NCBI GenBank assembly: GCA_046153015.1
Contig: JBJXGF010000018.1
Coordinates: forward strand, 1 to 5,098
Origin: JBJXGF01 sp046153015
GTDB lineage: Bacteria; Actinomycetota; Acidimicrobiia; Acidimicrobiales; CAIXPF01
Direction of reading: 5' to 3'
Length of the DNA stretch: 5,098 bases
Position numbers and translations under genes: made by a program. This document shows, one piece after another, positions 5,093-5,098 of the stretch. The notes under the pieces are model-generated. The model was given only the letters and a program-made list of their open reading frames with translations. It did not search any database and was not told the DNA's origin. Positions within the stretch are counted from its first letter, which is position 1. Each line of letters opens with the position of its first letter.

Positions 5093-5098
5093 ATATCG

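Overview
The window is GC-rich, protein-coding bacterial chromosome. GC-skewed third codon positions, a flavin-dependent reductase of the coenzyme F420 type, a lipoprotein and a single-pass OmpA-like cell-wall protein together suggest an actinobacterium (Actinomycetota), possibly Acidimicrobiia. The lineage is inference. I see no tRNA, rRNA, CRISPR array, transposase, phage gene or recognisable defence or biosynthetic cassette.

Layout: (1) Positions 1-24 form a perfect hairpin beyond the end of a minus-strand VOC/glyoxalase-fold gene (46-420). (2) A short divergent region (421-505) separates it from a plus-strand DUF4332 helix-hairpin-helix gene (506-910), followed after 71 bases by a small secreted lipoprotein gene (982-1428). 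(3) The lipoprotein gene converges on a minus-strand pair. The gap of about 100 bases between them holds a two-hairpin repeat element. (4) The minus-strand pair is an F420-type LLM oxidoreductase (2671-3591) and a TPR protein (1531-2643). They are 27 bases apart and probably one operon, with the oxidoreductase first. (5) A divergent region (3592-3752) leads to a plus-strand gene for an unusual membrane protein (3753-4988): cytoplasmic repeats, one membrane helix, a FAS1/fasciclin domain, a Pro-Thr-Ala linker and an OmpA-like peptidoglycan-binding domain. (6) Just past its stop lies a second, inverted copy of the same two-hairpin element (4996-5063).

The genes do not form an obvious single pathway. 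Most look like housekeeping or accessory genes of unknown exact substrate. The parts most worth a second look are the FAS1-OmpA wall-anchor protein with its four cytoplasmic 12-residue repeats, and the two-hairpin element, present twice, each time directly after the end of a gene and each time enclosed by short direct repeats.
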